Part shown: positions 41,657-49,870 of the stretch, one piece after another
How the letters are laid out: each line of letters starts with the position of its first letter
Numbering within the stretch: the stretch's first letter is position 1
DNA from: Acidimicrobiales bacterium
Lineage (GTDB): Bacteria; Actinomycetota; Acidimicrobiia; Acidimicrobiales; Aldehydirespiratoraceae
DNA length: 64,000 bases
Assembly (NCBI GenBank): GCA_041394245.1
Contig: JAWKIR010000004.1
Span: 1 to 64,000, forward strand
Reading direction: 5' to 3'
Notes under the pieces: model-generated
The model's input: the letters and a program-made list of their open reading frames with translations, nothing else
Told to the model about the DNA's origin: nothing
Database searches by the model: none
Program-made: the position numbers and the translations under genes

Positions 41657-43306
41657 GTGCTGGAACCGCAAATGAGCTGGGATGAGGCGGTCGCGATCCT
41701 GACGGCGCCTGGTGCCGACTTCGAAACGGTCGAGGAGATGGTGCTGGGCGAGTCGATGCTCGTCTTCAAGAACCGGGCTCGCACGTTGCCCGATCTCCTT
41801 CGCTCTACGGCGGAACGATTCGGCAACGCGGACTGTCACGTGTTCGACGGTGGCCCCCGCGCCACCTTCACCGATGTCGCGGATCGGGCTGCGTCGGTCG
41901 CCCTTGCGCTGTCCCGTGACCACGGCATCGGACCCGGCGACCGCGTCGCGATTCTCGCCGCGAACTGCATGGAGTGGATCGACGCCTTCTGGGCCGTCGT
42001 TTCGTTGGGCGGGATCGTCGTTGCCATGAATGGCTGGTGGACCGCCGAGGAAGTCGACTACGGCATGGCCCTCACCAGCCCGAAGCTGCTCGTGGTCGAT
42101 CGGCCCCGTCTCGAACGCATGTCCGAGCCGCCGGATGTGCCGACCATCGTGATCGAGGACGACTTCGCTGATCTGCTTGGCACTGACGCCTCCGCCGGAC
42201 TCCCCGAGGTCGAGATCGCCGAGGACGACCCGGCGGCGATCCTGTTCACGTCGGGTACCACCGCGCGGCCGAAGGGTGCCGTCACCTCTCACCGTTGTTT
42301 CGGCGCGTTCGTGTCGATGTCCCACGTCGGTGCGGCCATCAATGCGCTTCGATTCCCACCGACCGATCCTGCGCCGGCTCCAGCCGGGCTCGCGACGAGC
42401 CCGCTGTTCCACGTGTCGGGGCTGCACACAAGTGCCATCACGGGCATGGCCAGCGGCGTCAAGTCCGTTTGGCCGGCGGGTCGTTTCGACGCCGACAACA
42501 TCATGCGGCTCACCGCCGAGGAGAAGATCTCCCATTGGGGAGGAGTCACAACCCACCTCTGGCGGCTCGTGCAGTCTCCCAACATGGCGAACTACGATCT
42601 CTCCAGCGTCCGATCGGTCGGCGGTGGGGGGTCGGTGTGGTCGCCCGAGCTGCAGCGCACCATCAGACAGGCACTCCCGAACGCCTCCCACTCGGTCATG
42701 GTCGGGTACGGCCTCACCGAATCCGGTGGGCTCGCCTGCACCGCGCACGACGAGCTGCTTCGCCGTCATCCCGACTCCGTCGGGCGGCCGATTCCCACGG
42801 TCGAGGTTGCGATCAAGGACCCGTCGGACGTCGACCTGCCGGAAGGGGAGGAGGGTGAGGTGTGCCTGCGGGGGCCGGGGATCATTCCCGGCTACTGGAA
42901 CAACCCGGAGGCGACCCGACTCGCCCTGCGCCCGGGCCGGTGGCTTCGCACCGGCGACATCGGCCGGTTGGTCGATGGCGTCCTGTATCTCTCCGCGCGC
43001 AAGGGCGACATGATCATCCGCGGCGGCGAGAACATCTCCCCGGTGGAGATCGAGAACCGCCTGGATGAGCATCCGTTTGTCGTCGAAGCGGCAGTCATCG
43101 GCGTCGAGCATCGTGAGCTGGGCCAGGAAGTGAAGGCCATCGTCGTGCATGCTCCGGGTGCTCCCGTCACGTCAGAGGAACTGTCGGCCTTCGTCGGCCA
43201 GGCGCTGTCGTACTACAAGGTGCCGAGCATCTGGGAGATCCGCACCGAGCCGTTGCCGCGCAACATCACCGGCAAGGTGCTCAAACGTGAGCTCCTCGAG
43301 GGCTAG
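41657..43306 (+). CDS. AMP-dependent acyl-CoA synthetase (cluster ligase 1)
   Basis: A 549-residue ANL-family ligase. The P-loop is LFTSGTTARPKGAVTSHR near residue 196. Further motifs are SPLFHVSGLH, GYGLTESGG, PGYWNNPEATR, RWLRTGDIGR, KGDMIIRGGENISPVEIEN, and the catalytic Lys in PRNITGKVLKRELLEG at the end. An N-terminal stretch of about 40 residues precedes the usual start. GTG 41657 is supported by GAGGGGG 6 bases upstream. In context it activates the imported carboxylate or an early intermediate as a CoA thioester. A second, different ligase lies at 45981-47540. Confidence 0.88.
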   Translation: MLEPQMSWDEAVAILTAPGADFETVEEMVLGESMLVFKNRARTLPDLLRSTAERFGNADCHVFDGGPRATFTDVADRAASVALALSRDHGIGPGDRVAILAANCMEWIDAFWAVVSLGGIVVAMNGWWTAEEVDYGMALTSPKLLVVDRPRLERMSEPPDVPTIVIEDDFADLLGTDASAGLPEVEIAEDDPAAILFTSGTTARPKGAVTSHRCFGAFVSMSHVGAAINALRFPPTDPAPAPAGLATSPLFHVSGLHTSAITGMASGVKSVWPAGRFDADNIMRLTAEEKISHWGGVTTHLWRLVQSPNMANYDLSSVRSVGGGGSVWSPELQRTIRQALPNASHSVMVGYGLTESGGLACTAHDELLRRHPDSVGRPIPTVEVAIKDPSDVDLPEGEEGEVCLRGPGIIPGYWNNPEATRLALRPGRWLRTGDIGRLVDGVLYLSARKGDMIIRGGENISPVEIENRLDEHPFVVEAAVIGVEHRELGQEVKAIVVHAPGAPVTSEELSAFVGQALSYYKVPSIWEIRTEPLPRNITGKVLKRELLEG

Positions 43307-43445
43307 GCATGTCCGGGCATGGCGATGCCGGCGCGCCAAAGGGGTGAGAGCTTCGTAGCGGGGTGAGCATGCCGGTTGCGCGCCGCCGCGCCTATTGGCG
43401 AGGCCCACTGAAAGGAGCGCGACACCGTTGCACCGCCCTGGGATC

Positions 43446-43461
43446 TATCATTCGTATGATA
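43446..43461. promoter_or_regulatory. Best operator copy of the cluster palindrome
   Basis: TATCATTCGTATGATA, perfect 6-base arms around TCGT. It lies 32 bases before the ATG of the MBL-hydrolase gene and overlaps TATGAT (43455-43460), a likely -10. The spread of related copies at 35275, 35569, 35578, 47541 and 47594 is measured against the 14-base core ATCATTCGTATGAT here. Confidence 0.7.
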
Positions 43462-43492
43462 CGATTAATTCGTTCAGAAAGGACGACCCCCC

Positions 43493-44374
43493 ATGGCGAA
43501 TCTCCAGTGGAAGATCGGTGATGTCACCGTGACGAAGATCGTGGCCCTCGAAACCGCGCTGCCGGAGGGCATGCTCGTCCCGGAGGCGACCACTGCGGCG
43601 CTCGAACCGTACCGTTCCTGGTTGGCCCCGAACTTCATGACGAGCGACAGCCAGCTGCGCGTGTCCTTCCATGCGCTCGTCGTCCAGACGCCCACCTGTC
43701 GAATCGTCGTCGACACCTGCGTCGGCGAGCACCGGATCCCGGGGATGGGAGGGCTCTTCGCCGGCGCCAAGAGCCTGCCTGACGCACTCGCCGAGAACGA
43801 CACACCTCGCGAGAGCATCGACTACGTGATGTGCACCCACCTTCATTTCGATCATGTGGGGTGGAACACCATGCAGGTCGACGGTCGCTGGGTACCCACC
43901 TTCGAGAACGCTCGCTACATTTTCGCCCGGGAGGAATGGGAACACTGGAGTTCGGTCGAGGAGAACCATTTCGCGATCAACTTCAATGATGCGGTCCGTC
44001 CCGTAGTCGATGCCGGTCTCACCGAACTCGTCGACACCGACCATCAGCTCTGCGATGAGGTCCGGCTGGTCCCGACTCACGGCCATTCTCCGGGCCATGT
44101 GTCGGTGCTGATCGAGTCGGGCGGCCAGCAGGCACTGATCACCGGGGATTCGGCCCACCACCCGGTCCAGTTCGCAGAGCCCGATTGGGGCGTGCCCGCA
44201 GACAGCGACACCGTGGCTGCCGCAGCGACCCGCCGCTCCATGCTTGCCGAGTACGGAGACCGCGACGTGCTCGTCATCGGTACCCACTTCGCCGGCTGTA
44301 CGGCGGGTCATCTTGTCCAGACCGACGAGGGCTGGCAGTTCCGTCCCCACGATGGGGGAACGGACGCAGCGTGA
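43493..44374 (+). CDS. Metallo-beta-lactamase-fold hydrolase (paralogue 2, cluster enzyme)
   Basis: A 293-residue MBL-fold protein with THLHFDHVGWN at about residues 119-129, plus THGHSPGHVS, ITGDSAHH and IGTHFAG, i.e. a full metal-ligand set. It shares the N-terminus W-x-IGDVTVT and most motifs with the protein at 1082-1942. First gene of an operator-controlled unit with the zinc dehydrogenase (GTGA overlap) and, 65 bases further, the SRPBCC gene. An AAAGGA ribosome site precedes the ATG. It probably hydrolyses a lactone or thioester intermediate. Confidence 0.82.
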   Translation: MANLQWKIGDVTVTKIVALETALPEGMLVPEATTAALEPYRSWLAPNFMTSDSQLRVSFHALVVQTPTCRIVVDTCVGEHRIPGMGGLFAGAKSLPDALAENDTPRESIDYVMCTHLHFDHVGWNTMQVDGRWVPTFENARYIFAREEWEHWSSVEENHFAINFNDAVRPVVDAGLTELVDTDHQLCDEVRLVPTHGHSPGHVSVLIESGGQQALITGDSAHHPVQFAEPDWGVPADSDTVAAAATRRSMLAEYGDRDVLVIGTHFAGCTAGHLVQTDEGWQFRPHDGGTDAA

Positions 44375-45459
44375 ACGAAGACATCCGCGCGATGGTGCAA
44401 AGCGCGCCGGAAGTGCTCTCGCTCGAGTCCTTCCGGAGGCCGAAGACGGGTGACAACGACGGCTTGGTGCGCATCGAGGTCTGTGGCATCTGTGGCACCG
44501 ATGTCGAGACGCTCTCCGGTTCAGGGCCCAAGCTGACGTACCCGCTGATTCCGGGCCACGAGCCAGTCGGCATCATCGAAGAGATCGGAGAGCGTGCGGC
44601 GCAGCGTTGGGATCTCGTCCCCGGTGATCGCGTCGTTCTCCAGTCGGACTTCGGGTGTGGGCGATGTCGTCGCTGTATGGACGGCCATTTCTGCGCCATC
44701 GCCCCCGGCAACTACGGCTTCATGCCCACGGCTGTCGAGCCGTCGCTCTGGGGGGGATTCTCCGAAATGCTGTACCTCGCCCCCGGCGCGGTTCCGCACA
44801 AGATCTCGAAGGACCTCGATCCCCGTATCGCTGCTCTCTACAACCCGTTGGGTGCGGGGTTCGCGTGGGCGATCGAAGCCCCCGGACTTCAGTTCGGTGA
44901 CACCATCGCGATTCTGGGGCCGGGGCAGCGCGGCCTGGCTTGTGTCATCGCCGCGAAAGCGGCCGGCGCTGATCGCATCTTCGTCACCGGGCTCGGGTCG
45001 AAGGACCAGATGAAGATGTCGTTGGCGGTCGAGTTCGGCGCCGACGTCGTCATCGACGTCGAAGAGGAAGCCGCACTCGAGCGCGTCCTCGAGGAGACGG
45101 ACGGGCGCGGCGTCGATGTCGTGGTCGATACCACCCCGTACGCCACGCAGCCGGTGGTCGACGCCATCCGTATGGCGTGCCTCGGCGGCACGATCGTCCT
45201 CGCCGGCATGAAGGGTGCGGACACGGCCATTCCGGCCTTTCCGTCCGATGAGGTGCTGCTGCGCTATCAGACGATCAAGGGCGTCCGTTCGGTCGACTAC
45301 AAGAGCTTCCAGCGTGCCGTCAAGCTGATCGAGTCGGGCACTGTTCCGGTGGAGAAGCTCCACACGCACCATTTCCCGCTCGAAGCGGCATGGGAGGCAG
45401 TTCACGCGCTGGCGGGAGAATCGGACCGTCCTGCGGTCTCCGTCACCGTCGAGCCATGA
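44371..45459 (+). CDS. Zinc-dependent medium-chain dehydrogenase
   Basis: A 362-residue MDR alcohol/polyol dehydrogenase. The catalytic zinc Cys is in VCGICGTDVE near residue 33 and the GHEPVG His-Glu near 60. The four-Cys structural zinc lobe is DFGCGRCRRCMDGHFC near 92-107. The cofactor loop is ILGPGQRGLACVIAAKAAGA near 182, a variant of GxGxxG, followed by a Gly-Leu-Gly-Ser turn that suggests NADP. GTG 44371 overlaps the MBL stop (GTGA), so translation is coupled. Its role is probably to oxidise an alcohol intermediate of the cluster pathway. Confidence 0.85.
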   Translation: MNEDIRAMVQSAPEVLSLESFRRPKTGDNDGLVRIEVCGICGTDVETLSGSGPKLTYPLIPGHEPVGIIEEIGERAAQRWDLVPGDRVVLQSDFGCGRCRRCMDGHFCAIAPGNYGFMPTAVEPSLWGGFSEMLYLAPGAVPHKISKDLDPRIAALYNPLGAGFAWAIEAPGLQFGDTIAILGPGQRGLACVIAAKAAGADRIFVTGLGSKDQMKMSLAVEFGADVVIDVEEEAALERVLEETDGRGVDVVVDTTPYATQPVVDAIRMACLGGTIVLAGMKGADTAIPAFPSDEVLLRYQTIKGVRSVDYKSFQRAVKLIESGTVPVEKLHTHHFPLEAAWEAVHALAGESDRPAVSVTVEP

Positions 45460-45524
45460 CTCAACTCGGCGGCGCAGCGAGACCGCGCCGCGTTCGTCGA
45501 CCAACTACAGAAGGATTGCCAACC

Positions 45525-45974
45525 ATGGAGCATGAGCATTTCGCCACTGCGACCTACGTCACCTACTCGCTCGAGCGCACGCTCTCATCGGAACCCGACG
45601 CGGTCTGGGAGGTGGTCAGGGACTTCGGCAATGTCGGCTGGATTCCGGGCGCGACCAAGGCGGTGTCCTATGACGGCGGGCCGGGGGTCGGACTTTCCCG
45701 CATTCTGCACAACCGGGACCAGGGTCCGATTCGGGAGACCCTGATTGCGTTGAGCGAGGCGGATCGCACGATCACCTACACGGTCAGCCGCAACATCCCG
45801 TTTCCGGTGAACTACTACTGCGCCACCATGCGGGTTGGCGAGGACGGCGGCAAGGCTCATGTCACGTGGTCCTGCGTGTACGAACCCGAGGACGCCACTC
45901 CCGAGCAGGCAGCCGCGGCGATCGAGGCGCTCTACAACCTCATGCTCGACTGGATTGACGACTTCGCCGCCTGA
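45525..45974 (+). CDS. SRPBCC (START/polyketide-cyclase-like) protein
   Basis: A 149-residue helix-grip protein: TYSLERTLSSEPDAVWEVVRDFGNVGWIPGAT (first strand and helices), GVGLSRILHN, ETLIALSEADRTITYTVSRNIPFPVNYYCATMRV, HVTWSCVYEPEDAT, and the long C-terminal helix AAAAIEALYNLMLDWIDDF. The fold binds hydrophobic ligands and includes aromatase/cyclases and Coenzyme Q-binding proteins. AAGGA precedes the ATG. It is probably the third gene of the MBL-dehydrogenase unit and may bind or cyclise an intermediate. Confidence 0.78.
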   Translation: MEHEHFATATYVTYSLERTLSSEPDAVWEVVRDFGNVGWIPGATKAVSYDGGPGVGLSRILHNRDQGPIRETLIALSEADRTITYTVSRNIPFPVNYYCATMRVGEDGGKAHVTWSCVYEPEDATPEQAAAAIEALYNLMLDWIDDFAA

Positions 45975-45980
45975 TCGCGG

Positions 45981-47540
45981 TCAACCCGCGTCGGGACGGT
46001 GCCCATGGTCGCCGAAGAGTTCGGTGACGCGGGCGCGGAGTTCGGCCTTCGCGATCTTTCCACCCGAGGAGATCGGCAGCGCATTGAGTACGGCGATGTG
46101 TTCCGGCCACCATTCCTTCGAGACACCCCGCCGGTCCAGGTGCTCGGTGATGTCGCCGAGTTCGAGTGAGTGGCCGTGGCGTGGCTGGATGCAGATGCCG
46201 ACCCGTTCGCCGAGTGCGGTGTCGGGGACTGCGATTGCTGCGGCGAAGGCGACGTCGGGGTGGGTGAGTACCTCTTCCTCGACTGCGGGGGCGCTGATGT
46301 TCTTGCCGCCGCGGACGATGAAGTCGGCGGATCGGCCGATGACTGTGAGCCATCCGTCGTCGTCGATCTCGACGATGTCGCCCATGAGCATCCAGCCGTC
46401 GTCGGTGAACAGCTCGTCGTTGGCGCTGTCGTCGTCGAAGTAGCCCGGGCTGGTCGCCCGGCCGCGGCAGGCGGGTCGGCCGATTCCCTGGTCGCCGGGG
46501 ATGCGATGGCGCTGCTCGTCGTAGAGGCGGACCTGCATTCCGGGAATGCATCGACCCCCGGTTCGGATGCGCTTCTCGAGCGGATCGCTGACACGCGTTC
46601 CGGAGAGAAGGCCCGTCTCGTTCGAGCCGTAGAAGTTGAGGACGGCGCACCCGGTGGCTTCTTCGAAGGCGCGCGCTTTGGCGATCGGGAGCCGCTCGCC
46701 ACCGGTGAACAGCACCCGCAGCGAGGACAGGTCGAGACCTTCCGCCTGATCGAGAATCATCGCGAACTGAGAGCTGACGGCGCACAACACGGTGACCCGG
46801 TGGCGTTCGATCAGCTCGGCGGCGGCGCGGGAATCGAACTTCCGCTGCACGACGCAGGGCACGCCAAGGATCGTGGGGCTGTAGTGGCTGGTCCAGAGTC
46901 CGAAGCCGAACGGGGCCGGCACGACACTCATCCACACCTCGTCGCGTTGAAGCTCGCCGAATTCCGCGGCCAGCTCATGGAAGTAGAACCATCGGTCCTG
47001 CGTTTGCATGACGCACTTCGGGAGGCCGGTCGTCCCGGATGTCGAGTTGAGCATGCAGAGCTCCGAGGGCCCCACCGGTTGGAGGGGTTTGGCGGTGGGA
47101 CCCTCGTCGAGCCCGGGGGATCCGTCACCGTCGTGAACGGTGATGAGATTCGCAATTCCGAGCCGCCCGCACAGCGATCGAGCGGCGCCGAGCCTGGTGC
47201 TTTCCGGCATGATCGCGATCGTCGGGGACGTCTTGGCGACCAGGCTGGCCAGTTCGCGCTCTCCCGCGCGCCATCCCACTCCCACGGAGACCACGCCGGC
47301 GCGTTCGCAACCGAGCAGGGCCGCGTGGACGGCGCCGCCGTCGGGAAGGAGGACCACGGCCCGTTGGCCGTACCGCACCCGCATACCGGCGAGGCGCTCG
47401 GCAATCGCGTCGCCCAAGGCGTCGTACCCGGACCAGGTGAGGGCGGTGTCGCCCCAGCGGTAGGCATCGTCCGTAGGCCGTCCGGCGGCGAGCGACCGGA
47501 CCTTGTGGTCGAGTGTCGAGGGCACCATTGAATCAGACAT
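45981..47540 (-). CDS. AMP-dependent acyl-CoA synthetase (cluster ligase 2)
   Basis: A 519-residue ANL-family ligase: P-loop LNSTSGTTGLPKCVMQTQ near residue 170, where Cys replaces the usual Gly after PK. Other motifs are LFTGGERLP, FYGSNETG, GYFDDDSANDELFTDDGWMLMGDIVEI, RSADFIVRGGKNISAPAVEEE, and the catalytic Lys in PISSGGKIAKAELRARV. The ATG at 47540 directly adjoins an operator/-10 region, while a second ATG at 47528 would leave a short leader; the true start may be either. It converges on the SRPBCC gene with 6 bases between stops. It may activate benzoate-like or later pathway acids. Confidence 0.85.
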   Translation of the reverse strand: MSDSMVPSTLDHKVRSLAAGRPTDDAYRWGDTALTWSGYDALGDAIAERLAGMRVRYGQRAVVLLPDGGAVHAALLGCERAGVVSVGVGWRAGERELASLVAKTSPTIAIMPESTRLGAARSLCGRLGIANLITVHDGDGSPGLDEGPTAKPLQPVGPSELCMLNSTSGTTGLPKCVMQTQDRWFYFHELAAEFGELQRDEVWMSVVPAPFGFGLWTSHYSPTILGVPCVVQRKFDSRAAAELIERHRVTVLCAVSSQFAMILDQAEGLDLSSLRVLFTGGERLPIAKARAFEEATGCAVLNFYGSNETGLLSGTRVSDPLEKRIRTGGRCIPGMQVRLYDEQRHRIPGDQGIGRPACRGRATSPGYFDDDSANDELFTDDGWMLMGDIVEIDDDGWLTVIGRSADFIVRGGKNISAPAVEEEVLTHPDVAFAAAIAVPDTALGERVGICIQPRHGHSLELGDITEHLDRRGVSKEWWPEHIAVLNALPISSGGKIAKAELRARVTELFGDHGHRPDAG

Positions 47541-47554
47541 AAGATACGAATGAT
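47541..47554. promoter_or_regulatory. Operator copy at the CoA ligase 2 promoter
   Basis: Read on the minus strand it is ATCATTCGTATCTT, 12 of 14 bases of the best copy. It abuts the ligase start codon and contains TATCAT/TATCTT -10-like hexamers, so it would control transcription of ligase 2. Confidence 0.55.
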
Positions 47555-47593
47555 AAACCTAGCTGACGGCGTTGATCGCGTCGAAAGTGGTGT

Positions 47594-47607
47594 AATATCC
47601 GAATGAT
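47594..47607. promoter_or_regulatory. Operator copy upstream of the aldolase gene
   Basis: On the minus strand ATCATTCGGATATT, 11 of 14 bases of the best copy. It is placed 33 bases before the aldolase ATG and 40 bases from the ligase 2 operator (about four helical turns), so one regulator could serve both divergent units. Confidence 0.5.
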
Positions 47608-47639
47608 TCTGATGTAGAGACCTTGGAAAGGTGTCGAGC

Positions 47640-48386
47640 ATGGCACTCCAGCAAGATGCGTTGGCCGTACCGCCGCTGGGGGTCACGTTGCGCCCCGAGC
47701 AGGAACTCGCCTGCGCGTTTCGCGCGCTCGCCGCGGATGGGTTCAGCGAGAACCTCGCCGGCCACATCACCTGGGTCGATCGCACCGATGGGTCCATGCT
47801 CGTCAACCCCTGGGGTCTCTGGTGGGGAGAAGTCTCGGCGTCGGACATCTGTCGCATCAGTGCGGGCGGCGCGGTCCTTCAGGGTCATTGGGATGTCACG
47901 CCGGCGATCCACATCCACACCGAGCTTCATCAGGCGCGCCCCGACGCGGCGGTAGTCGTCCACAACCATCCCTACTGGTCGACCGTCCTCGCCGCACTCG
48001 GTGAGCTTCCTGAGATCTTCCACCAGACGGGTTGCCTCTTCCACGAGGAGATGGTCTTCGTCGACGAGTACGACGGCACCATCGAGACCCCGGAGATGGG
48101 TTCGGCCCTCGCGGCGGTCATCGGCGACGCGAACATCGCGCTGCTCGCCAACCACGGCGTCATCGCGATGGGCGCCACTCTCGCCGAAGCGGTGTACCGA
48201 GCCGGGACGTTCGATCGGCAGTGCCGGTTGGCCTACGACGTCCTCCGGGCGGGCGGAAGCCCTCGCTCGGTCCCGGAGGCGGCCCGGCGTCCGTTGCAGA
48301 GGACCTTGGTCGAGCGGGCCGCAGACGTCTACTGGGCCGGCGTCGTGCGTCGCGTGGTCGGGTCAGAGCCGAGAGTGTTGGCGTGA
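47640..48386 (+). CDS. Class II aldolase/adducin-family protein
   Basis: A 248-residue zinc-dependent aldolase or decarboxylase of the fuculose-phosphate-aldolase fold: GLWWGEVSASDICRIS, then HIHTELHQARPDAAVVVHNHPYWSTVLAAL with the metal His pair (HNHP) near residue 108, the Glu in IFHQTGCLFHEEMVF, and the last His in LLANHGVIAMG. ATG 47640 is 8 bases after GGAAAGG and is preferred to the GTG 9 bases upstream. It is followed after 36 bases by the amidohydrolase gene. It probably performs C-C cleavage or decarboxylation of a hydroxy acid in the pathway. Confidence 0.85.
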   Translation: MALQQDALAVPPLGVTLRPEQELACAFRALAADGFSENLAGHITWVDRTDGSMLVNPWGLWWGEVSASDICRISAGGAVLQGHWDVTPAIHIHTELHQARPDAAVVVHNHPYWSTVLAALGELPEIFHQTGCLFHEEMVFVDEYDGTIETPEMGSALAAVIGDANIALLANHGVIAMGATLAEAVYRAGTFDRQCRLAYDVLRAGGSPRSVPEAARRPLQRTLVERAADVYWAGVVRRVVGSEPRVLA

Positions 48387-48422
48387 CCTCGCGCCGCCGA
48401 AACGACGGAATGAGGACTGAGC

Positions 48423-49697
48423 ATGGCAAGTCTTGAGGAACTCCAGAAGAACACTGCGTTCACTGTTGCCGGCAGGGAGGGCAGCAGGGCGGTCACCTTC
48501 CTTCCCGAGCCACCGAGGGCGAGACGTCGCTTTCCGGTCATCTCCGTCGACGATCACATCGTCGAACCCCCGCACACATTCGAGGGCCGCTTTCCGGCGG
48601 CGCTTGCGGACCGCGCGCCCCGCGTCGTCGAATCCGACGACGGCGGGCAGGCGTGGGTCTACGACGGTCAGGTGATGCCCAACGTCGGATTCAACGCCGT
48701 CGTCGGTCGTCCGGTGTCGGAATACAGCTTCGAACCGGCACGATTCGATCAGATGCGGCGCGGCGCCTGGGACATCGACCACCGCGTCGCGGACATGGAC
48801 CTCGCCGGGATCTGGGCATCGATGTGCTTTCCGTCCTTTTTGCCCGGGTTCGCCGGTCAGCGTCTTCAGCTGACGGTCGACGACCCTGCGCTGGCGTTGG
48901 CATCGGTGCGCGCGTGGAACGACTGGTGCATCGAGGAATGGGCCGGAACTCATCCAGGCCGGATCATCCCGATGCAGCTCCCCTACCTCCTCGACGTCGA
49001 GATCGCCGCCGAGGAAGTGCGGCGCAACGCCGATCGGGGGTTCAAGGCGATGACGTTCTCCGAAGCACCCGACAAACTGGGTCTCCCCAGCCTCCACAGC
49101 GGTCACTGGGATCCGCTGATGGCCGCCTGCGAAGAAACGGACACGGTCGTCTCGTTGCACATCGGATCGTCGGGAGAATCGCCGTCCACCGCGGCGGACG
49201 CTCCGCCAGATGTCGTCGGCGTGCTGTTCTTCGGCCACGCGATGTTCTCCGCCACGGACTGGCTCTACTCGCAGATCCCCGTCCGGTTTCCCGGTCTCAA
49301 ACTGTGCATGTCCGAGGGGGGCATCGGGTGGGTCGCCGGTCTCCTCGACCGACTCGACCACGTGCTCAAGTACCAGGAGATGTACGGCACCTGGAAAAGC
49401 GACCTCACGCCTCGCGAGGTCATGCAGCGCAACTTCTGGTTCTGTGCAATCGATGATCCCGCAGGCTTCGAAACCCGCCACCACATCGGGGTCGATCACA
49501 TTCTGATCGAGTCCGATTACCCACACGCCGACTCGAACTGGCCCGACACGCAGGCACACTTCCAGCGTCAGTTCCGAGACATCCCCGACGACGAAGTCGC
49601 GCGGATGGCTTGGCAGAACGCGGCAGACCTGTTCCGCCTCGACGTCCCGGCCCCTGTGATCGCCGACCCCAACGCGCTCTGGCCCAGCGAGCGCTGA
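48423..49697 (+). CDS. ACMSD-like amidohydrolase (Amidohydro_2)
   Basis: A 424-residue TIM-barrel metal enzyme. SVDDHIVEPP near residue 41 carries the first ligand in place of HxH. WDIDHRVADMDLAGIWASMCFPSFLPG, VSLHIGSSGESP (the His after strand 5), FFGHAMFSATDW, and DHILIESDYPHADSNWP near 360 (the conserved Asp) complete the active-site set. This group includes aminocarboxymuconate-semialdehyde decarboxylase and related nonoxidative decarboxylases of aromatic catabolism. AGGACTGAGC precedes the ATG. Last gene of the operator-controlled cluster; it may decarboxylate or hydrolyse a ring-derived acid. Confidence 0.85.
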   Translation: MASLEELQKNTAFTVAGREGSRAVTFLPEPPRARRRFPVISVDDHIVEPPHTFEGRFPAALADRAPRVVESDDGGQAWVYDGQVMPNVGFNAVVGRPVSEYSFEPARFDQMRRGAWDIDHRVADMDLAGIWASMCFPSFLPGFAGQRLQLTVDDPALALASVRAWNDWCIEEWAGTHPGRIIPMQLPYLLDVEIAAEEVRRNADRGFKAMTFSEAPDKLGLPSLHSGHWDPLMAACEETDTVVSLHIGSSGESPSTAADAPPDVVGVLFFGHAMFSATDWLYSQIPVRFPGLKLCMSEGGIGWVAGLLDRLDHVLKYQEMYGTWKSDLTPREVMQRNFWFCAIDDPAGFETRHHIGVDHILIESDYPHADSNWPDTQAHFQRQFRDIPDDEVARMAWQNAADLFRLDVPAPVIADPNALWPSER

Positions 49698-49708
49698 TCT
49701 TCGCAGGG

Positions 49709-49870
49709 TCAATCGTCGTCGGTGGGGAGCGTCTCGCCCTCGTTGTCGCAGATCCGCGGGTTCTGCGCGAGTTCGACGGATTGCATGGCCAGGCTTCCGG
49801 CGATGACGGCCCCGTGAATCGTGAGGGCGAAGACGGCGACGCCGATGATGAAGATCCAGATCTCACTCAT
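49709..49870 (-). CDS. 53-residue single-span membrane peptide
   Basis: A small protein, MSEIWIFIIGVAVFALTIHG onward, made of one membrane helix (about residues 4-30) and an acidic cytoplasmic or external tail with one Cys (RICDNEGETLPTDDD). Its ATG overlaps the terminal stop of the decayed solute-binding protein gene by 8 bases, and a GGAAGGG ribosome site sits inside that gene's end. I know no family. It may be an intact leftover of the lost sugar transporter locus. Confidence 0.5.
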   Translation of the reverse strand: MSEIWIFIIGVAVFALTIHGAVIAGSLAMQSVELAQNPRICDNEGETLPTDDD

